A stretch of DNA of 64,000 bases from Ceratorhiza oryzae-sativae. Taxonomy: Eukaryota; Basidiomycota; Agaricomycetes; Cantharellales; Ceratobasidiaceae. The position numbers and the translations under genes were made by a program. The stretch covers positions 62,001 to 126,000 of the forward strand of contig JARWMV010000036.1 in assembly GCA_030998015.1 (NCBI GenBank), written 5' to 3'. A model generated the notes under the pieces. It was not told the origin of the DNA. It was given only the letters and a program-made list of their open reading frames with translations, and ran no database searches. This document shows, in pieces, positions 1-12,657 of this stretch. Within the stretch, counting starts at the first letter, position 1. Each line of letters starts with the position of its first letter.

Positions 1-67
1 AGGTGTAGCAGGTACACGCAATATTAAATAAAATTTCCCTGTCACTAATGTTACGAATGATGGGCAG

Positions 68-1528
68 GTTTCGATTACCACTTCAATGCATTAGGAAATG
101 ACGATGAGGACGAGCTCGCCAAGGCATTTGCGAGTGTATTCCAATCTGGAAAAGGAATATCAGCCTACCACTATATCAAGGCCAGAGTCCCCGGTGGAAG
201 CTTGCTGGTTAGCATTCTCAGCTCCGACTATCATTCTGATTAAAAATTTTTTGTCAACATAGCCCGATGCGCGACACAGGATGCTGCAGAAAAACAAGGC
301 AATGTGAGAAACATTATTTCAGTCATATTCCGGGGGCTTATAAATACGGGCCAGTATGAATCAAATCGGCCAAAGACTTGTCGCTCAAAAGAAGGAAGCA
401 CTAGCGGAAGAGTCAAAAACAGGGGCGACCGCCCAAGGACGTGACTTGCTGACGCTCTGCATCAAATCAAACATGATGGCTGAAGACGATGATCATAGAA
501 TGTCTGATGAGGAAGTATTGGCTCGTGAGCGATCTCACCTTGCTACGCGCTACAAGTTAACTAACCCAGACACGTAGAAATCGCTACATTTCTGGTCGCT
601 GGCCACGAAACAACCGCCACTTCCACGACGTGGGCGCTATATGCGCTGGCAAGGAACAAGAAATGTCAACAAAAGCTCCGCCAGGAAATCCTCCGCGCCG
701 GCCTAGGCGAAGAGCCTAGTATGGCCGACCTTGATAAGCTTCCGTATTTGGATGCGGTTGTTCGTGAGACCATGCGGATTCACCCTGCTGTAACAAGTTC
801 CATACGCCAAGCGACAAAGGATGAGAGTATTCCAGTGTCAAAGAGCTTCAAAGATCGCAACGGCTTAGATCAGGGACACATCTGGTATGATTTATTAATT
901 TGCTATTGTCACGAACTCGTCTGATAAATAATGCTAGCGTTCAAAAGGGTGATATTATTCTTATCCCAATTGCGATTATGAACCGCAGTAAAGACATCTG
1001 GGGCGAGGACGCTATGGAGTTCCGGTATGTGATTCCAACATTGCGAAAGATATTTCGTTCATGGGTTTCGCCCCCTTTTCAAGTCCGGAACGATGGGAGT
1101 CAATTCCCGAAAGTGTGAAAGACTTGCCAGGCGTCTGGAGCCATCTTATGAGGTTTGGGCTTTCTATCACAACATAGCTGGCATCTTGACAGATCTAATC
1201 GGAATAGCTTCCTGTCTGGACCTCATGGATGCATAGGTTTCCGATTTGCTGTCATCGAGTGAGTCGAGCTCTGTCTCCAGATTTGCCCTGCTGATATTTT
1301 GTCAGGATGAAAGCTTTGTTGTATTCACTGATTCCGGCTATTGAATTTGATATCGACCCCATTGTTGAGGTTGAAGCGCAAGATAGGTATGTTAGCGTTC
1401 ACTCACATTCCCACTTTGGGTTCACATGTCATATATCTAGCACTATTGTAGCTCGTCCACGCATACGATCAGAACCCGATAAAGGCAACCAGATGCCGTT
1501 AATATGCAAAACTGTGATTTCCATATAG
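68..1528 (+). CDS. Cytochrome P450, 5' end outside the window
   Basis: Heme-thiolate monooxygenase; substrate cannot be told from sequence. The reading frame runs through exons of roughly 68-207, 263-303, 355-524, 578-884, 938-1024, 1084-1152, 1193-1258, 1306-1386 and 1441-1528, joined by GT-AG introns of about 48-60 bases. Visible family motifs, in order: I-helix oxygen-binding AGHETT (near 610), K-helix ExxR as ETMR (near 768), PERW (1084-1095), and the heme-cysteine loop [10 protein letters not shown] (near 1209-1238). The C-terminus follows with a stop at 1526-1528. All exons translate without internal stops, so the gene may be functional. The N-terminal membrane anchor and first exons lie left of the window. 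The acceptor of the intron starting at 1153 is uncertain (1177 or 1192). A 284-base repeat element sits 100 bases downstream. Confidence 0.9.
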
Positions 1529-1628
1529 ACTTTGGGAAATTCGTTGACTTCTGCGCTCCTCTCTTTGAAATTCGTATAACAAGGAACCACTGCATTTATT
1601 GCAGATCAATACGAATATTGGTTGGCTG

Positions 1629-1912
1629 TGTTAAATTCACAATCATAACCGTTCATGTATGCGGTGTGTTTGTATTGGTGTGTCCACTTCTGATATCATG
1701 CGTTCCCCCTGTGAAAAAATTCGTCCCTTAGTTCTCTACCTTCGTAGTTGAGCTAAGGTATAAATTTATCTTTCTTTTCTCATGTATTTCTTTCCTTATT
1801 TTCCTTTGTCGTACATTCGTATCTAGGTACAGTCAATATACAAGTTATCTACCTTCGTAGTTGGGCTAATTACATTCGTACCTAGCTCTCCCTAAACCTG
1901 CCCTGCGTGAGA
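1629..1912 (+). mobile_element. Short repeat element, copy 1 (284 bases)
   Basis: Begins TGTTAAATTCACAATCATA and ends CCCTGCGTGAGA. It is flanked by GGCTG on the left and GGCTC on the right, a 5-base target duplication with one mismatch. Inside are two copies of the motif CTACCTTCGTAGTTGRGCTAA. The same element recurs at 12,489-12,657 (reverse) and 29,407-29,687. Its size and 5-base duplication fit a solo LTR or LTR-like short element, but it does not end in CA, so the class is open. Confidence 0.75.
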
Positions 1913-2449
1913 GGCTCGTGTCATTGACTTGTACGAATTATCTCTGATGCATTGTCGGTGAAAGGATCACGAGCAATGGCTTGTAAGAAGGACCGGCTGG
2001 GTCGTCCTGGAATTCAATAGAACTTATGATTGGCTCGACAACGTGCCTTTCTATTGCGATGAGGCAGAAACCCGCGTCCAACTGCTCTTAAAACCCCAGC
2101 GGCCGAAGCACTACAATTCACTGAGCGCAACCCGATGATTTTTTGGATGGCCGTATCAATCCGCTGAATACAATTAATCCATGATCAAAAACATACGTGC
2201 AAAATACTATAAACCACGCTATCCAAGAAAGGTACGAACAGGCCGTAAATTGACAAAAAAGAGGTGTGCAAACACAGATGATATGATACTGGTGTTTCAT
2301 TGTCGTGGGAAAAACAAAAGAAATGCAAGAGAAGCGGAGAAACCAAGGAGGCACAGGACAATCCACTGGGCATAGGCATAGGCACAGGAAGGAGCGCATG
2401 AATTAATCCTATTGCCGCCGTCGTCCATTTTACGCGGAGGCGACACGAG
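1913..2449. other. Intergenic, nothing recognised
   Basis: Lies between the repeat element and the end of the histidine kinase. Short open frames here (for example 2,181-2,375) show no family features and no splice-linked partners. Confidence 0.5.
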
Positions 2450-5400
2450 TCATAATGGCACATCTCGGCTTGACATCTCGACAGTGATGGTAGGCTCGGC
2501 CTTGACGGTGGCGTCAGAACGATGTGATTCGGTACCTACACTTATTACAGAATCAACCGAGTCTGATGTCTGAGCCAAAGGTGGTCGGGACGAGATGGGG
2601 GTGCCATTCTCAATAGTAGGAGAGGACACAGGGGTTGTGGATGCAGAGTGCTTGCTCGGCGGCGGGAACCATCTGGACAGTTCTTGTCGATAAGTCTCGT
2701 CGTATAGCCATCGCATGAGCATAGCCTCCAGGGACTTTCGCTTTACTGGTTTTGATAGATAATCTGACATCCCGACTGGAAAAGAACATAAGCCCGCTTT
2801 CCAACCGGGAACGGATAAACCCACCATTTAAACACTTTTCCCGATCACCTCGGATCGCAGATGCAGTCATCGCAATGATAGGCACAGAGCGGGTCTCAAC
2901 AGAATCAGACTTTCGGATACACATTGTGGCTTCATACCCATCCATCTCAGGCATCTATAATCGGATTTGTTCGGCTCTTACTAGCACGGGAGCCTATGGA
3001 AAAACTCACTTGACAATCCATTAAAACCAGATCGTACGTTCGTTTTTCCATCGCAGCCAACACCTCTTTGCCATTGTCGACTGCCTCGGCATTAAAGTTC
3101 ATCTTCCGCAACGTCTTGAGTGCGATTTGTTGGTTAATCAGATTATCCTCGGCCACCAAGATCCAGATCCCCTCTCGTGGACACTGCAGCGTCCCTGCCG
3201 GTCGTGGCGCAATTCCGTTGACCATGTTCGAGCCAAGTAGGCCATTGCAGTTCATCGCATTCATGGATGAGATTGCACTTCCAGCCCCAAGAGGCAGCGA
3301 GCTTGGCGCGCCAGGTTCAGAAGGAGCGTCGGGTACTGCGACCTCTGCCGAAGGCGCAGTGTCAGGAGAGGGTGAGCGCCGGTTTTCCACATCCTCGGGG
3401 GCTTTTTTGAATGGGATGGAGAACCAAGCGCATGTACCCTGACCTTCTGCGGAATCCAGTCCGATTTGTCCTCCCATAAGCTCAACCAGCTAACTAGGGG
3501 GTGAGAATAGGCGGCAATGCAACATCGAGTTGCTTACATTTTTGCTAATTGTTAAACCGAGACCGGTTCCTCCATACCGTCGAGCGGTGGACGAGTCTGC
3601 TTGCGAAAAGGGTTGGAACAGCCGTTTTCTAATCGAGTCTGGGATCCCAACACCCTCGTCTTCGACTGAGAATCTGACCGTGACACGTCGCGTATCTTCA
3701 GATTCTTCGATCGCCCTGAGCGTAATCGACCCCTGAGAGGTGAATTTGATAGAATTGGTGAGTAGATTGGTGAGAACCTGCCGGAGACGGCCTAGTTTGG
3801 ATTGTTAGGATATTGGAGATGGGCTATATGCGTGGCCATACCAGGATCTCCCATCACCCGACCTGTATACGCAAGGTGCACCTGTTCGTTGAATGTAAGG
3901 CCCTGGAGTTTTGTTCAGCATTACACTCATTCTTCGAGTATAAAATGACCTTTTTGGCTGTCGCGAATGACAGCATTTTCTTGGTATCCAGAATCACCAC
4001 GCCCAACGAGAATGGCGTATTATCTATGTCGAGCTTTCCCATTTCCACCTCTGCAAGATAATTACGTTGGCCTGGATTCTGAGACAACAAGGGGTACTCA
4101 CTTGAGAAATCGAGAATATCATTGATAACACTATCCAAAATTATCGTGAAACCCCGGGTCACGTATTAGATCGTAGAACCTACGTTAAAAGCGCATCCGC
4201 GGACCGCTGAATATTTTCTGCAATCCCCCGCTGTTCTGGATTCAAGGGCGTATCGCACAACAGCTCGGACAACCCAATGACGCCAGCGATCGGTGTGCTA
4301 GAACCAAACCGTTTGAACCACCAAGCTAAAAGCATAACCGATAGAGAGACTAACCGAATCTCGTGAGACATGTTTGCCAAAAACTGAGACTTGAGCCTGC
4401 TCGCCTCCTTGGCTGCAGTTTCCGACGCCAGCAACCTTGACCTTTCGGCAAACGACTCGCGTAGTCGGACTTCGGCCAATTTCCTGCCCCTGTGATTAGA
4501 CTCTGCTGTGATACATCCTGCGCTAAACCTACCGATCCGTGATATCCTACTCAAAGTCAAGATCAAACGGTTCGATCCCAGCACTGCGAAACTAACCATC
4601 GAAGCCCCAACAACACCCACGACTTCTCTCTCGCTCTCGTCCGTCGGGTCCTCTTCCACTCCCGCCCCGTCCCCCTCGTTGTCCTTTCTCAACGGGGTAT
4701 ACTGAGTTCGGAACCATCGGCCTTCAACCTCCATTTCCTGAACGACTTTTTCGCCCGCAAATGCCTTGTCGAGCGCGCCCCGGATCAAAGTAGGGTCCCA
4801 GGCCTCGTAGATCGATCGACCCAGCATCGAATTGTTTCGACGGCGGGGTCTTTGACACTGGGTTTGTGAATGGGACGAGTATTCTGAGCGAGAGTGAGCA
4901 ACATCGGATGACGAGTGATCGGAGCGAGAGGACGAGGACGAGCCTTGGGGCGATCCCATGAGGCCGAGTTGCCGAACACCCGGTCCTTCGGCAACCGTGA
5001 TCTTCATGTCTGTCACACGACGTCGGAATTCGTTATCCCTGCCCAGCGGAAATCCAACGCACCTCGGTCAACCGCCCACAGGGTGACAGCCGCGTGATTC
5101 AATGTCGATTGCAAGCGCTCTTGGGCACGCCTGGAACTCGCGAGCGCCTCGATCGTGTCATGAATATCCGTACACGACCCGAGCCACTTGGTGATTTTCC
5201 CGCGTGTGTCTCGAACAGGCAGCGCTCGGCCGACCATCCACCGCCAAGCCCCGTCTCGACGTCGACACCGATAATTAGTCTCGTACATTTCACCGGTCCG
5301 GAGCGAGTGAGACCATGCGCGGGCTAGAAACGAAGCACAGAATCGAATGTGAGTTTTGAGTCCCTGGGTCCAGTCACTCGACTCACAAGCTGCTGGCATA

Positions 5401-7444
5401 TCATCCGGATGAAAGAGCCCTTGCCAACCCAGGCCAGCCGAGTCGTGCTGGTCGGCACCCGTATAGTCGTACCATCCCTTGTCTAGTCGGCCGAGGCCAA
5501 AATCAATTATTCAATTATGCACCACATGACGACCCGTGCCGATATCATGTCATGCCGAACGACGTTCGAACAGGGATCAGGCGCCACATTAGAGATTGTT
5601 ACGTATGGGCCAAGCAATTGCGTCATAGAGTTTAAACGTGTCCGGTTACATTGGCCCGCGAAACGTGTTGGACGGGGATGATCGAGGTGGGGGGAAGTGG
5701 AGTGGGAACCGGGCGTGGCAGACAGCAGTTGCATGTTGTCAAGTGGATTGAGCAAGTTGCACGTTGGGGTGATGAACGAGATGTAGTTTGGGAGAGCGAA
5801 GCAGAATATGCCAGAGGAGTCATGATAAGCTGTTATGCCTCCGTGTCATTAGGGCACTCACTGTAATAGGTGTGATAACCATCCGGCCTCGTCGTCCAGA
5901 CCAACTGAGGCAGACAATCGCATATCTGCTCAAACTCTATAGGGCCATTAACGCTTGTCATGCGCTACATATGTGAGCCACTCACGAGAATCGCTCTCAG
6001 CCTTGACGCTTTCGACCCTCTCCCTCTCCCCTTGGGTGACATCCCGAACAGTCATCACACCCCCGACGAGCTCGCCCAGGGCATCCCGGACCGGTCTGGC
6101 GGAAATCTCTAGAATGAGGCGAGTGCCGGTCTGGGGGACGTCGACCTGCTCACTCGTCGGAAACAGTATCTGGTCGGTGACGGGAGCTCTGGGGGTATGG
6201 TCTGAATCATGCGTGGAGGGTAGGGATGTGAATGTTCGAGCGGGCGAGACGGCTTGAACTGTCGAATTATCCTCGCTCGATTCAGGGCTGCCGTCGCCCA
6301 AGCCTGCCGAGCTCCCTCGTCGAGAAGGCAATGGATCATGCCCATCGAGACGTACACCCCCACACTTGAACTGATGCACGACCTGCCCAAGGACCGCAGC
6401 GCGATAGAGCGGGTGTTGAGCCTGGGTGAACCGCTGGGTAAATGATAGGTTTGTGAGGATCAAGGGGGTCACATAGGCGCAGGACGTTGGGGGAGGAGAT
6501 GAGCAGGGGGATGAGGATGACGTCTGGATTGTTGGGCGCGTGGGTGGCGAGGCGTGAGGCTTGTCCTGGGATATCGGGTCCTTGGTAAAATACGGGTTGT
6601 CCGTTTTGGCGCGCTCTGGACACCCATTTCCTGGATCGAGAGCTGATTCGACGTGGTCTTGGTCCTTTTCCCTGGCAAAGACGACCACGCCTGGTTCTTC
6701 GCCTCGGAGGCCCAACAGATCTATACAAGTCTGATTCCGCACGCCAACGCTCCCATCGGTGGAAAGGGCGAATACGGCGACGTCGAGTGCGTCGATTACA
6801 CCTTCGCGCAGCACATCGGCCATCGAATGCGGGGGTGGGGATGGGGACGGGGCCGGGCGCCGTGGTGGAGCGGGTGCGGGTGGCGTCTGCGAAACAGGTG
6901 GAGAGGGCGTGCTCGTGAACGGGGACGACGACGTAGGAGAGCTTCCCTTGGGCCGCAGCGTGGCCTGGTTCGCCCCGGCCCTGCGGCCGACGTCTCGGAG
7001 GGAGAGCGTGTAGAAGCACTCGTGGATCATGATTGGACGGGGCGACACCGCAATCGGGGACTTGGCCGGGGCATACATCTAGGCGACAGCTGAGCTCGCA
7101 ATCGCCAGCATCACCAGCACCTGGCGCGCACTCACCGGGTCGTCGGTCGGGTGCCAGGCCACGACGCTCATGTCGAGCCAGATCTTGCCCGTCTTGAGCC
7201 GGCGGATGACGACGTCGCCCGCCCGCTGCGCCGCCTCGTTGAGCGCGAGCATAAAGCCCTGCCGCGAGCCCTCGTCCGCCGCCCACACATGGTCCGTGCT
7301 GCGGCCCACAAGGTCGCTCGCTGCGATGCCCAGCACCCGCTCCGCCGGCCTCGACACCACCCGCACTTGCCGGTTCGAGTCCAGCACCAGCAGCGCATCG
7401 GGTGCAAACCGCAGCCCGCGCATCGCCTCGTGCAGGTCCAGCAT
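2450..7444 (-). CDS. Hybrid histidine kinase with several PAS domains
   Basis: Cytosolic two-component sensor that autophosphorylates on His and passes phosphate to its own receiver domain; in fungi this usually feeds a phosphotransfer protein and the HOG pathway. The start ATG at 7,444 opens exon 1 (7,136-7,444), a PAS-like domain. Exon 2 (5,986-7,078) has a Pro/Ser-rich linker and a second PAS. A third PAS spans exons from 5,936 to about 5,140 (WYDYTG, then the SCTDIHD strand) and a fourth PAS-like stretch lies near 5,000-4,600. HisKA has the H-box SHEIR split by an intron near 4,350 and completed by TPIAG. HATPase shows an N-box near 3,760, DEGVGIPD and GGTGLGL. The receiver carries AEDN, phosphoacceptor LMDCQ/MPEMDG (split by an intron) and Lys in LSKPVK. 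The tail is Ser/Pro rich. The intron at 5,483-5,861 (379 bases) is far longer than the rest. I see no in-frame stop in the exon model. Confidence 0.88.
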
Positions 7445-7471
7445 CGTCGTTGTCGTCGTCGTCGTCGTCGG
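7445..7471. repeat. GTC/CGT trinucleotide microsatellite
   Basis: An almost perfect run of CGT/GTC triplets directly upstream of the histidine kinase start codon, hence in its 5' leader. Confidence 0.85.
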
Positions 7472-7917
7472 GAAGAAATGGATGGCACGTCACCAATACA
7501 AATTCTTCATGTCCTTACGTGAGCCGAGACCAAGAGTCAACATATATCATGATCGCCGTTCGATCGCGCCCTGATGACCTTTCGCCGAGGTTCCTCCTAA
7601 TTGCTTGTCCGTTTTCGGACGTCGGGTCTCATCGAAAGATATGCATCACAAAAACACACACATACACCCACGAAAGACGGTTCATTCGATTTGCAGTGGT
7701 CAAGTCGAGCACATAAAGCCGGACGTTAAAAATGGCACCACCCAACCCGGCTAGTTCCGACGACAGGCGCCGATCGTCTGTCGGTTAGCATCGGGCTTGT
7801 CTTCGGACCATCATTTTACCCGCGCCTGTCCCTAACCGATCTTTTATGCGCACATTAGATTCGATCCACAAACACACCCACAACTACATTCTCACAACAT
7901 GTTCAACTTTCAGCACA
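7472..7917. other. Intergenic between kinase promoter and GTPase 3' end
   Basis: Presumed promoter of the histidine kinase and 3' flank of the GTPase gene. No further gene or repeat recognised. Confidence 0.5.
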
Positions 7918-9715
7918 TCAACACTTTTGCCTATCCGAGATATCCTTCCGCCGTTCAAAAGTTGCAATGCTTTCGTCAATCAAAGCCACCTCGTTTCTTG
8001 CGTTTGCGTCGCTCTCGAGCTCTTTCTTGCGCTTTTGCAGCACTTGGATGATCCCCTCAATATGACCAACATAGTTTCCGCTCAGAGAAATCTCATTGAA
8101 TTTGTCGACTAGGTCATGGATTGATTGATGAACGGCAGGCAACTCGGTGTCGATCCTTGACAATTCTTGACAAGTCAGCCTCTGAGCGACCTCGAGTTCT
8201 TGCTCCTGGCCTTTTGCGCTTTTCAATTGCTGGAGGATTTCAGGGCTGGTCCAGAGCTTGGACACATGCTTCAAGCGGTAGCGGCCGTGTAGCACCCCAT
8301 CGTGACAGCAGACCTTGCAATCTCGGATAGACGACGCGACTTTGACTGAATCATCCAATCCCATAAATATAGTGTCAACCAGGTTGTCTTGGCAAGATAA
8401 ACTGCAATTGCTATGGCAGCCTGGTGCGAGGCATATCTTGTTGATACCGACTGTTTCTTCGCGACACCAGACCAGCTTGGTACTAGATTTTTTCAATGTT
8501 TCTGCCGCCTCTATCTGCTCTACAGCCATTGTATAAGCCTTACCCTCACAACGTCGAGTGAGCCAGTACGTACCTTTTGCATCCTGAAGTTTGGCGTTGA
8601 TCATCGCATATTCGTCCCTCTGCTTGCGCAACTGCGTCACGGAAAACATCGCCGCCTCGATTTTCGACTCCATTTCGACAGTGAGGTTATACAAGCGCTC
8701 GATCTCGGTGGTCGGCTGGGCTTGGCGATCATTCAGCCATGATAGTAATTTGTTTAGTTTTGCAATCGCCCCCTTGTAGCATTGTTCGATTCGTATCATC
8801 ATTTCCTGCCTCTCCTCCTTGTCGAGTTCATCTTGTTCGCGGTAGTTTTTCAGCATCGCAAGTGGGTTCTGAATCGGCCATCTTTGAGCATTTCGGAGCT
8901 CGGGCTGGAGACCCGCCATTTGAAAGTTTTTCGTTACACTCTCCGAGTTTGTGAATATAAAGCCAATGTTGTTGACGATCGACTTTGGAAACATGGCAGC
9001 AATGACTCTGAGTGTGTATTCGGTGGTGATGTTCAAGCGCTGGATTGTGCCATTGGCTACAATCAAGATAGCATCAACCGGGGTAGTGAGCTCTAGGATG
9101 GCGTTGTTGATTTCCTTTTTATGCGCATCGTCCTGTTCGATCCCACGAGTATCTGCCAACCCTGGTGTGTCGAGAATCCGGATTGTAGTTCCGTCAGGTG
9201 TGACTATAGTATATAGCTTAGCCTTGGTAGTCTGGCTTTGCGTCACCGCAAGCCCAGATTCGCAGTTTGGGTCTTTGTAGTCTTCCAGGTCGAGATACCC
9301 CGCGCCACGAAATAGGTTCAAGAGCAGCGAAGTGAACTCGGTTTTTCCACTACCCGTCTCGCCAATCAGCAGTATCGTGAGCACACGTTTGTCAATTGAC
9401 TTTAGTGCGCTCCTTTGGCGTATTCATAAGCCATACCGCACTCGAAAGTATTTTTAGATCTTACTTGTTACACCTCCCATCCGATAGAATACAAGGTTGG
9501 TTCGGAGGCTCCACTGCTGACCCCGCTTTCGCCTCGATTTTTGGTCCAAGCGGAGGGGTTAGTAGCTCAAATGCGTCCTCGATAGGGGACTCGATGGAAG
9601 AGGTGCTTCGACAGTCCGGCTGAGCAAGCACCGAGTCGAACCCACCCAGGAATTCGAGGTGACCAAGACTATCGGAAGACGAATAAGCCGATACAGCGGA
9701 CAAACTACAAGCCAT
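7918..9715 (-). CDS. AIG1/septin-like P-loop GTPase with coiled-coil C-terminus
   Basis: GTP-binding protein of the AIG1/GIMAP-like or septin-like P-loop class; cellular role unknown. I place the start at the ATG at 9,715: exon 1 is 9,465-9,715, the intron 9,413-9,464 has GT-AG ends, and exon 2 runs to the stop at 7,918. The large exon alone has only a GTG at its apparent start, and the splice restores one frame ending in IDKRVLTILLIG just before Walker A. G1 is GETGSGKT, G3 is DTPG, and TNSE is a candidate G4. After the G domain, about 300 residues are Gln/Lys/Glu rich with likely coiled coils, plus a Cys-rich stretch (CLAPGCHSNCSLSC, DCKVCC) that could bind metal. The N-terminal 80 residues are low complexity. 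Total about 580 residues, no internal stop. Confidence 0.82.
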
Positions 9716-10438
9716 AGAGTACAGGTTTGTATACGAGAATTCAGGGGGGCAAGCCAGTGGCAAAGCCGCACGATCCGCATGTCACGCAGTGGATTAAATG
9801 TGTTGTACACGTTTGGTGAGGATGGCCTGACACGTGCGATCTGGTGCATCGTGGTATGCAGAGTGTCTGATATCACGCTGCCATCGATGTACAGGTACTG
9901 AAGAGAAGTGTGAGCACAGTGCACGTGACTCACATGTGTGTCACACCGTAATTCGACCGCCGCTCGCTAGATTCGTTTGGAGCTGAACCGTGAGAAGCGC
10001 ATTGTATGCGTTATGTCACCACAAATAATACGAGTCTGTGACGACTACCCGTCCAGTTATAGCACGTGAAATGACAACCCCACCCAGCATCGTTTACGGT
10101 CCCTTGCTTGCCTAACAGCGAATACAGTGCATAGCGACTACTTTTCTGGCGAACTTGTGTTCATAAAGTGAACTCATTAGCCACAGGAACAAGACATGTT
10201 GAAAAAATATGATTCTCTAGATGTAAACCCGACGTTACGCTTATGATTTCCTCATTTTCTATCGTACGTTCCAGCTTCTCTTACATGTGAATTGTATCCT
10301 GTCTATGACCGCTCTCACAGCGATGTATCTCCGCGTCTCCGCTCCACCTTAGTCGTTGTACCTCATATATAAACGAATATAGTTTCGCCTCAATCCTCAG
10401 CGATGCGTATAATTTTCTCTCTCGCATGATACAGCCTA
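9716..10438. other. Intergenic, nothing recognised
   Basis: 5' flank of the GTPase gene. Short open frames only, none with recognisable features. Confidence 0.5.
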
Positions 10439-10828
10439 GGAGCTCTCTGTACAATGCAGACACCCAATTTTTTTGGATCCCAAAAAGGGCCACTTTTTGA
10501 CTAATTTGCCCAAGAACAGTGGTCTTACAGAGCATATAATATGTATGTTTTGCACAAGGTAGCTTAAGTTGTCAAAATGATCCAGTTCAGGGAGACGGAG
10601 ACCAGGGCTGGCTCGTGTGATTTTGTGTGATTCTTAGTCCTGTCAAAAGAATGAAGAGCTATTACTTGCATACCCCTCATGAAAATGGACATTCAAGCCA
10701 AATTCCAGTATTTAGGTGAAACATCCAGATTTTATGTCGGGTATAACCACTATAACTAGCTATATTGGTCAGAAAGAGGCCCTTTTGAGGATCCAAATTT
10801 TTTGGACGTCTGAGCTGTATAGAGGCTC
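10439..10828. mobile_element. MITE-like element with long imperfect terminal inverted repeats
   Basis: Two arms of about 65 bases (10,440-10,505 and about 10,760-10,828) are imperfect inverted copies. Both contain a T-rich run, GGATCC and a GGGCC block in matching order. The roughly 250 bases between them code for nothing. This fits a non-autonomous DNA transposon. No convincing target duplication is seen. Confidence 0.6.
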
Positions 10829-11433
10829 AACCGCTGGCATACACTGCGCTACTTTATACTAAAGCGCATCTCCATCGTATCGCTTCAACAAGATAAAATC
10901 CTGTAATATCCTCCGGCCAATAGAATCCCATCGTGTTGAAACTGGGCGTAGATTAAATTTTAACGAGCGCAAAGAAAGTTTACAAAAGAATGGTTGGCTC
11001 CCGCAGCGGTCAGACGACCAGAAGGTCAAGGTTTTATTTGGTCATTTACCCGGATGCAAAGAAAAAACACGGAATCATCCGCGAACTGGTTGCAAAACTA
11101 AAGGCTGGGTATGGTCAAACAGTCATATTCTGACTGTCTGTGGAGGGGGGTACCCTGGCCTGGAGCCAAGCCCTCGCATAGACCCTGGCCGGCGATCGTC
11201 TCACGAGGACTTGGTGGATTCCAGCCTAGTGGGAGAGGACTGGCTATTGGGAGGCCTGTTGTGCCATAATAGAGTTGTGATGCCTTTTCTGTCGAATATT
11301 GAAAGTTGTAGTAATCGATTTTGGCTTTCATTTGTGACCATCATAATAGACCGAGACCGAGGATCGGCATTGCGTGCGATTCGCCCCGAGCGCTTACCGT
11401 GCGTACAAGCTGATGGAGACGCTCTCCACTACA
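10829..11433. other. Intergenic, nothing recognised
   Basis: Between the MITE-like element and the helicase remnant. Further decayed helicase C-terminal sequence could be present but cannot be aligned by eye. Confidence 0.4.
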
Positions 11434-12272
11434 TCATGAGGATAACTCCGTCATATTCGGCACCCTAGAGACTGTTAAACGTCGCATTACCAAGAGAACA
11501 GTGCATACCATAGTAAGTACTTCGCTTGCAACAATACCATCGCGTCCGCCTGCCTTGAATGCTGCTATTATCTCCCTCTTTCCACTCTCTGCTCGATTTG
11601 CATGGTAGGGGCGAATACGATTTGCTGATTCAACCGTTCGGCTTAGATGCTTCCGCAAAGCAGAAGCGATTGCATGAGTGTGCTTGACATCATCCACAAA
11701 TGCGAGGGCTTGCCCAGAACATCGAAAGAACTGAAAGGCCTCCTGGTAAGAGTCAAGTCCCCCCTTCACGATATAGACGTCTTAAAAAATGTTCTTTCGA
11801 TAGCTGCCCAAGTTAAGGACTACCAATGGTTTCCGCGCGCCAAGATAGAGACAGGATATGATAACAGATTTAATCTCCGCTGTCGTTGTAGCTCCAAGGC
11901 GCGCATACCCTTTGCAAAACTCTGGTCCCCACATTTTGATAACGTGCACCTCGTGCACAATTATGTAGTGCTGATAATCCCGTAGTTCCTTCGACATGAC
12001 AATCTTTAGCAGGTTGTTGCTATCTTGGAACGCTTCCGGCGATGAAACGACAATCTTGTACTGACCTCGGAGTATTGTCTGGCTTCAACGTGAGTAAACC
12101 CGAATGTATGCGGAAATTGATTAGTCACCACCTTTTCTGCCTCAAAGCATGTATTTCGATTGATGCATATCGTAGGTACGTTCAAGCCACTAAATACGAA
12201 AATTTGCTGCTCCTGTATGATGTTTAGAGGTGCCAAACCCAAGTAATCGGCTTCTCGACCATGAATGAACAA
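11434..12272 (-). pseudogene. RecQ-like DEAD/DExH helicase remnant
   Basis: Reading from 12,272 downward: a motif Ia-like APLN/IIQEQQ segment, then VVSSPEAF (motif Ib region), then a motif II that reads HEVH instead of DEVH, followed by MWGPEFCKGYARLGA. Next comes a helicase C-terminal domain segment (ALAFVDDVKHTHAIASAL ... YHAN ... VASEVLTM). The order matches RecQ-like helicases seen in basidiomycetes. Walker A and the N-terminus are absent. The frame is broken by a one-base shift near 12,050 and by an in-frame TAA near 11,790, after SYRKNIF. The first acidic residue of motif II is lost. This is a dead copy, possibly a former subtelomeric or mobile helicase family member. Confidence 0.75.
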
Positions 12273-12488
12273 TTTTTTTTTGCATAAATTGGTATTAATA
12301 TAGCATTGAATATGATATAAATAATATTTATACCATTAGAATGAGCATCAAGAGCATAGAGCGCGAATGGAGGTCGTGCGCTGTAAATGCGCCACGGCGC
12401 TTAGTGTTTGATGGATTACAAATTGGCCATTCCCAAGTGAAATCTCTCACTTGCGCGCCACATTTTGTCCCTTGAAGCTCGCCGATTC

Positions 12489-12657
12489 TCTCACTCAGGG
12501 GGGTTTCAGGGAAGCTAAGACACGTATGTACTTAGCTCAACTACGAAGGTAGAGAACCAAGGAAAGAAATTTTCACAGGGGGACGCATAATATCAGATGT
12601 GAGTGCACAAATTCAAACAAACCGCATCCATGAACGTATTTGATTGTAAATTCAACA
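12489..12657 (-). mobile_element. Short repeat element, copy 2 (169 bases, internally deleted)
   Basis: On the minus strand it starts TGTTGAATTTACAATCA and ends in CCCTGAGTGAGA, matching the ends of copies 1 and 3. Only one of the two internal CTACCTTCGTAG motifs remains, so about 110 bases are missing. No target duplication is clear. Confidence 0.65.

Noticed and set aside
6336..7496. Long minus-strand open frame (386 codons), very Arg/Gly/Pro/Ala rich
   Set aside because: It overlaps the PAS-coding exons in another frame and has the composition of a GC-rich shadow frame; no family features.
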